Part shown: piece after piece, positions 59,951 through 64,000 of the stretch | How positions within the stretch are numbered: the stretch's first letter is position 1 | Layout: every line of letters starts with the position of its first letter | NCBI GenBank assembly: GCA_011523305.1 | Contig: WTHB01000147.1 | Location: 1 to 64,000, forward strand | Direction of reading: 5' to 3' | Source of the DNA: Planctomycetaceae bacterium | GTDB lineage: Bacteria; Planctomycetota; Planctomycetia; Pirellulales; UBA1268 | DNA length: 64,000 bases | Notes under the pieces: model-generated | The model's database searches: none | What the model was told of the DNA's origin: nothing | Seen by the model: the letters and a program-made list of their open reading frames with translations, nothing else | Program-made: the position numbers and the translations under genes

Positions 59951-60919
59951 TTAACTTCCACTAGGCTTCAGGCCCTTCAAGAAGGCGACTAGGGCCTCAA
60001 TCTGCTGCTCATTCAGTGTCTGCGTGATATCCACCATGCGATTGGCGTTTTCGTAGCCTTTGACGATGGCTGCCTGCGGCTTGAGGATCGACTCCCGAAC
60101 ATATGCCTCATCTGCCACCATGCTCTCAAGTTGACCGTTTCGGCTGACAATCCGTGGGGCGGTCCAGAGATCAGCAAAACTTGGCCCAATCCGCTTTCCG
60201 CCATCCAGCGTGTGGCACGACATGCAGTGCACGGCGTAAAGCAGGCGACCATTGGTGGTCGGCTGCTGCCGCACAAATGATTCCTTCGTCGGCTTCAATT
60301 GCAGTCGGATCTGCGCCCAGGATTCTGTGGCAGGAATCCTGACAAACCCTGCCGCCGGTTGCTCGAGCCGGTCACTCAGTTCACACTGCTCAACAGCAGT
60401 CATCTCCATGCAATACAACCGAGGCTGTGTTCCCGGTGTAGGAAAGGCCAACTCAATCGTCACCTGGCCTGGGCCAAATGACAGGACCCGTTGCTCAATC
60501 GGAACGCCATCCACTGCAAAAAGAAATGCAGGGATTCCCGTTGCCGGCTCGATGCGATACCCCGCGAACTCAACCGCTTCAGGGATCCTGTCCTCGGCCC
60601 CAATCCGAATTGGCACCTCGGCAGTTCCCAGGTTTCGCCGCACTCCAAGCGGTACCAGCGGCTGGCCGCCGCGGCCAGTCGCCTCCGGCCGGAAGTCGAG
60701 AAAGTCCCCAAACCACACGCTGACCAGACGGCAGCGGACCGGATCGAACAGATAGTTGAAGCCACCCGGCATGCCCACGGCAATGCTTCGCGGCAGCCCC
60801 TTGGTTACACAACGCTGCACAACCGCGCGGTCGGTCACCTCAATGTCGAACTGCTCGCCCGCAAACGCTGTGGTACTACAACTGATCAGGAGCAGAACGG
60901 CCAACACCTGCCTGTTCAT
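59951..60919 (-). CDS. c-type heme protein, secreted
   Basis: GRLLYAVHCMSCHTLDGGKRIGPSFADLW (CxxCH); signal peptide; ATG overlaps the upstream gene's stop. Confidence 0.8.
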   Translation of the reverse strand: MNRQVLAVLLLISCSTTAFAGEQFDIEVTDRAVVQRCVTKGLPRSIAVGMPGGFNYLFDPVRCRLVSVWFGDFLDFRPEATGRGGQPLVPLGVRRNLGTAEVPIRIGAEDRIPEAVEFAGYRIEPATGIPAFLFAVDGVPIEQRVLSFGPGQVTIELAFPTPGTQPRLYCMEMTAVEQCELSDRLEQPAAGFVRIPATESWAQIRLQLKPTKESFVRQQPTTNGRLLYAVHCMSCHTLDGGKRIGPSFADLWTAPRIVSRNGQLESMVADEAYVRESILKPQAAIVKGYENANRMVDITQTLNEQQIEALVAFLKGLKPSGS

Positions 60920-63540
60920 GGCAGCACCTCGTTGAGCGTATAGAAGGCCACGTTGTTTTCCAGGACTGCCCCCGACTCCGCTTCCACGTAGCCAAGGTCA
61001 AGCTCATAGACCTTGCCGGCCTTCACTGGAAGACGAAGGCTGAGCACCGTGTGATCCTTGGAGAGGTCTGCCTGCTCAACCGGTCGCCCACGCACCTCCT
61101 GGCGGTCTGAGCCATACTCTGCCCAGTACAGATAGTGGAACTCTCGCACGGTCACCGCATCACCACCCACGGCATCAGCCACGGGCTGGGTGAAGTAGAT
61201 GTCGAACCCGTGGGGTGTCAACGCAACTCGCTGCATCTCAAACGGCGTGCTTGTGTTGTCGTAGCTAACCGTCTCGATGATGGGTTCTCCAGTCGTCCAC
61301 CCCCGACCGACTGAACCGACCCACAGCCGGCCATCCGGACCAAAACAGGTGGAATACGACGCACTCGCCAAAGGCCGAATGAACGGGAACACCGCCCCCT
61401 GATAGACCCCGTTTATCCTTTCCAGCGCAACCCGAATGATCGCCCGATGCGAGATGTCAGCGAGAAAAGCCTGCCCGCCAAATGGGCCAAAGCCGCTGGC
61501 GGGAGCAAACGCCGGATTTCCCGGTGAGTTGGCCAGGTCGCCATGAATAAGCCAGACCGCCGGCGGCTTTCGCTCTGCCCGGTAAGACACCTCATCCAGT
61601 GGCGGCACGGTCTCGACGGTCGCTTCGACCGAGCGATAATCCAGTTGCCGGGGCGTCAGCCCGTACTCAGGCCGATCCCAGAGCGTGGCTGGATGGCCGA
61701 GGAAATCGCCCTCCTCAACATGAGCCAGATACGACGAGGCCACCCAGTCGCCTTGGTTATCGGTCACAAAGAGTTCGTCGTCAGCATTTATGCCGATTCC
61801 AGCAGGAGAGCGCAACCCACTGGCAAAGGGCGACAGATTTCCCTGTGGGTCAACCTTCATCACCCAGCCACGGTAGCCAAGCGGTGACGACATCTGGCCG
61901 GTCTTCGATTCCTTCGCCTCGTGGTGACCCGAGGCCGCCAGCCCTGTTGAGAAGAAGAGGTTCCCAGCCGTGTTCCTGACCGGTCCATAGGCGAACTCGT
62001 GGTAATTACCCGTGAATCGAAAGCTGTTGGCAACGGACTGATACAAATCTGCCCGGCCATCACCGTCGGTGTCCTCGAGCAACGTCAGTTCCGGCTTCTG
62101 CATGGTGTAGACGTCACGCCCGTTTGCCGCCACCCGGACCCCCAGCGTCTCATGTAACCCTTCGGCGAATCGTGTCCACACTCCGTTCAACAGTCGCCAA
62201 ATATGGCCGGTCCGGGTTGAGACGAACAACGATCCATCGTCAGCGAAACTGAAGCCGGTCGGCTCAAAGAGGAAAGGTCGGTCTGGCGCAGGTCCTTCAA
62301 CCTGATCCACCCTATAGCCTAAAGGCAGAACCTGCCCCCGCTTGCGGCGGACCAGGTCGATCTCAAACAGCGTCTGCCCCGGCTTGAGAAACTCCAACTG
62401 GTTTCGCTGGGCCTGCTGGCCGTTGGTGCCGACGCTGCGGTAGTTGGTCTGCTGCAGCCAATAGGTCAGCACCTCAGCCGACCCTTTCGGATGGGTGATC
62501 TCGAAGCGAATCCGCTGCCGCAGCGGCGACCGCACTTCAAGCGTCTCGGCGACAACCCACGCTCGCTGCTGCTCTTTGTCTGACATTCGATACCGAACGA
62601 CTACTTCATCGCCAACGACTTCGTACCCCAGCCACATATAGTCAAACTCAACGCGTCCAACATTGTGGCCAACAGCCATCCGCCAAGGCTTTTCCCGAAC
62701 AAAGAAGGACTCCGTGGCAACTTCATTGAGCGTCACCGCACCAGCCGCATCGGCCCATCCCAGCGGCCCCTCCCAGATCGACACCAGGTGACAGGCGTTC
62801 GGGTCAAAGCTGTAGCAAATGCCGTTCGGCAGGGCGATGGCCAGCAGCGGGTGCGATACGCCGGGCTGCGGCACCTCCTTGACGACAATCTTCCCTGTGG
62901 CCGTGATCGGTGTGCCTCTCTTCCCAGCTTTCTGTTCGCTGAGAAACGCGATCAGATCATAGAACTCCTGCTCGCTTGCCAACTGATCGGTGAGCCCTTC
63001 AGGCATAGCCGATGGGGCCGGTTGCATCGCCTCAATATCGACCCGGGGAATCTCCGTTGTCTTGCCAGTTTCTGGGCTGATGAGCACGACGGCCTCAGGA
63101 GATTCCGATACCACGACACCTTTGTGCACCATGCCGGCGTCGGTCAACACGACAAACGCAGCGTAGCCCTTGGCAATGCTGCGATTCGGATACAGCACCG
63201 CTTCAACAAGCTGCTTCGGGGTCAGACGGTCACCGATGGTTGTCTGCTCAGGGCCAATTGACCGCTGCCCTTCGGCCCGGGCCTGTGGGGAGACAACATG
63301 GCACTTCACACAGCCAAGCGTGTCGCGGCGGTAAATGGCCTCACCGCGGCTGGCATCTCCCGACTGGATGGCGGTACCCGCAAGTTCTGCCGTCGCCCTT
63401 GCCCGTAACGCTGTTGTCAACGACGCGGCTGCGTCAGCAGCCCAGACCGCAGGGGAAGAAAGAGCCATGCCGCTCATGGCCCCGAGGAGAGCCAGAACCG
63501 CTGGGTGGAACCGCCGCAACAGACGCAGGGTGTACTTCAT
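60916..63540 (-). CDS. Putative heme-binding-domain / sugar dehydrogenase-like beta-propeller protein
   Basis: GEAIYRRDTLGCVKCHVVSPQARAEGQRSIGPEQTTIGDRLTPKQLVEAVLYPNRSIAKGY; FSFADDGSLFVSTRTGHIWRL, SGLRSPAGIGINADDELFVTDNQGDWV. Confidence 0.8.
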   Translation of the reverse strand: MKYTLRLLRRFHPAVLALLGAMSGMALSSPAVWAADAAASLTTALRARATAELAGTAIQSGDASRGEAIYRRDTLGCVKCHVVSPQARAEGQRSIGPEQTTIGDRLTPKQLVEAVLYPNRSIAKGYAAFVVLTDAGMVHKGVVVSESPEAVVLISPETGKTTEIPRVDIEAMQPAPSAMPEGLTDQLASEQEFYDLIAFLSEQKAGKRGTPITATGKIVVKEVPQPGVSHPLLAIALPNGICYSFDPNACHLVSIWEGPLGWADAAGAVTLNEVATESFFVREKPWRMAVGHNVGRVEFDYMWLGYEVVGDEVVVRYRMSDKEQQRAWVVAETLEVRSPLRQRIRFEITHPKGSAEVLTYWLQQTNYRSVGTNGQQAQRNQLEFLKPGQTLFEIDLVRRKRGQVLPLGYRVDQVEGPAPDRPFLFEPTGFSFADDGSLFVSTRTGHIWRLLNGVWTRFAEGLHETLGVRVAANGRDVYTMQKPELTLLEDTDGDGRADLYQSVANSFRFTGNYHEFAYGPVRNTAGNLFFSTGLAASGHHEAKESKTGQMSSPLGYRGWVMKVDPQGNLSPFASGLRSPAGIGINADDELFVTDNQGDWVASSYLAHVEEGDFLGHPATLWDRPEYGLTPRQLDYRSVEATVETVPPLDEVSYRAERKPPAVWLIHGDLANSPGNPAFAPASGFGPFGGQAFLADISHRAIIRVALERINGVYQGAVFPFIRPLASASYSTCFGPDGRLWVGSVGRGWTTGEPIIETVSYDNTSTPFEMQRVALTPHGFDIYFTQPVADAVGGDAVTVREFHYLYWAEYGSDRQEVRGRPVEQADLSKDHTVLSLRLPVKAGKVYELDLGYVEAESGAVLENNVAFYTLNEVLP

Positions 63541-63704
63541 AGATAGAGCGACCAGTTTATCAGTTCATACCCCATTCATGTCACCCACCGGCAGCCACTT
63601 ACAGGCTGCAATTCCCCGCATTGACTCAGGTGCCATCACCGCTTGCACGCGGAGACCAGTTGAGTGTGGGCTCTTTTGCTTGCCTCCCACCATAGGCTCG
63701 GTTG

Positions 63705-63739
63705 GCCTCCCGCAACCGGCTGTTCCCGGTTGCGTAGGC
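63705..63739. other. Long hairpin in the terminal non-coding region
   Basis: GCCT-cc-CGCAACCGG-ctgttc-CCGGTTGCG-t-AGGC: 9-bp perfect inner stem plus 4-bp outer stem. Confidence 0.5.
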
Positions 63740-64000
63740 TGGTGGGTCATCCGGCTCGGCGAGCAGTGTTTCGGCTGCCTCCATTGCAGCAGACAGTGGC
63801 ACACGGTCAACGCTTGCTCCCCCCGGCTCCGCCGCTGCTCGGCAGCTTGTCGTTCATCGAAAAGCTCTGTCTTATTATTCCTGCCCAGTCGGCCGCAACG
63901 CATAATCAACACCAGTCAGACTAAGCTCGACTGACTGCTTCCATGCATTCAGACATTCGGCCATCGCACGCACTCGTTCTGAGTGCTGCGACGCCACATT

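Noticed and set aside
63705-63739. Considered whether the hairpin is an integron attC site
   Set aside because: Lacks the conserved RYYYAAC/GTTRRRY core arrangement with bulged bases, and no integrase or cassette array is present.
63565-63912. 115-aa minus-strand ORF in the terminal non-coding region
   Set aside because: No recognisable motif, spans the hairpin at 63705-63739, and the other strand has equally long ORFs.

Overview
This 64 kb GC-rich window looks like a Planctomycetes (Pirellulales-like) chromosome segment. The supporting signs are DUF1552/DUF1592 pairs, a LEPR-type surface protein, a DUF1570 protein, Gfo/Idh/MocA Tat proteins, many sulfatases, c-type heme proteins and a mu-protocadherin-like repeat protein. 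About 48 plausible CDSs are listed, plus one initiator tRNA. I see no CRISPR array, rRNA, transposase or phage module. Housekeeping genes recognised from sequence are pgsA, rimO, ispG, trmL, rnc, pdxJ and ppc, plus a Deg/HtrA protease. The right third (about 51-63.5 kb) is a minus-strand block of polysaccharide-degradation genes: HAD, two sulfatases, a GH29 fucosidase, an esterase and heme proteins. A GH16 enzyme lies separately near 24 kb. The items most worth a second look are: (1) a short PixD-like BLUF photoreceptor beside an SDR, which is divergent from an 891-aa NmrA/DUF2867/membrane fusion whose C-terminal part resembles an M48 peptidase that has lost HExxH, with a perfect 14-bp palindrome in the divergent intergenic region; (2) three tandem 77-bp repeats, each carrying a terminator hairpin, directly after the initiator tRNA; (3) an initiator tRNA with an A29:U41 pair in place of the usual first G:C of the three-GC anticodon stem; (4) several proteins that keep a fold signature but lack metal-ligand residues. 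All family calls come from reading motifs. No database search was run.
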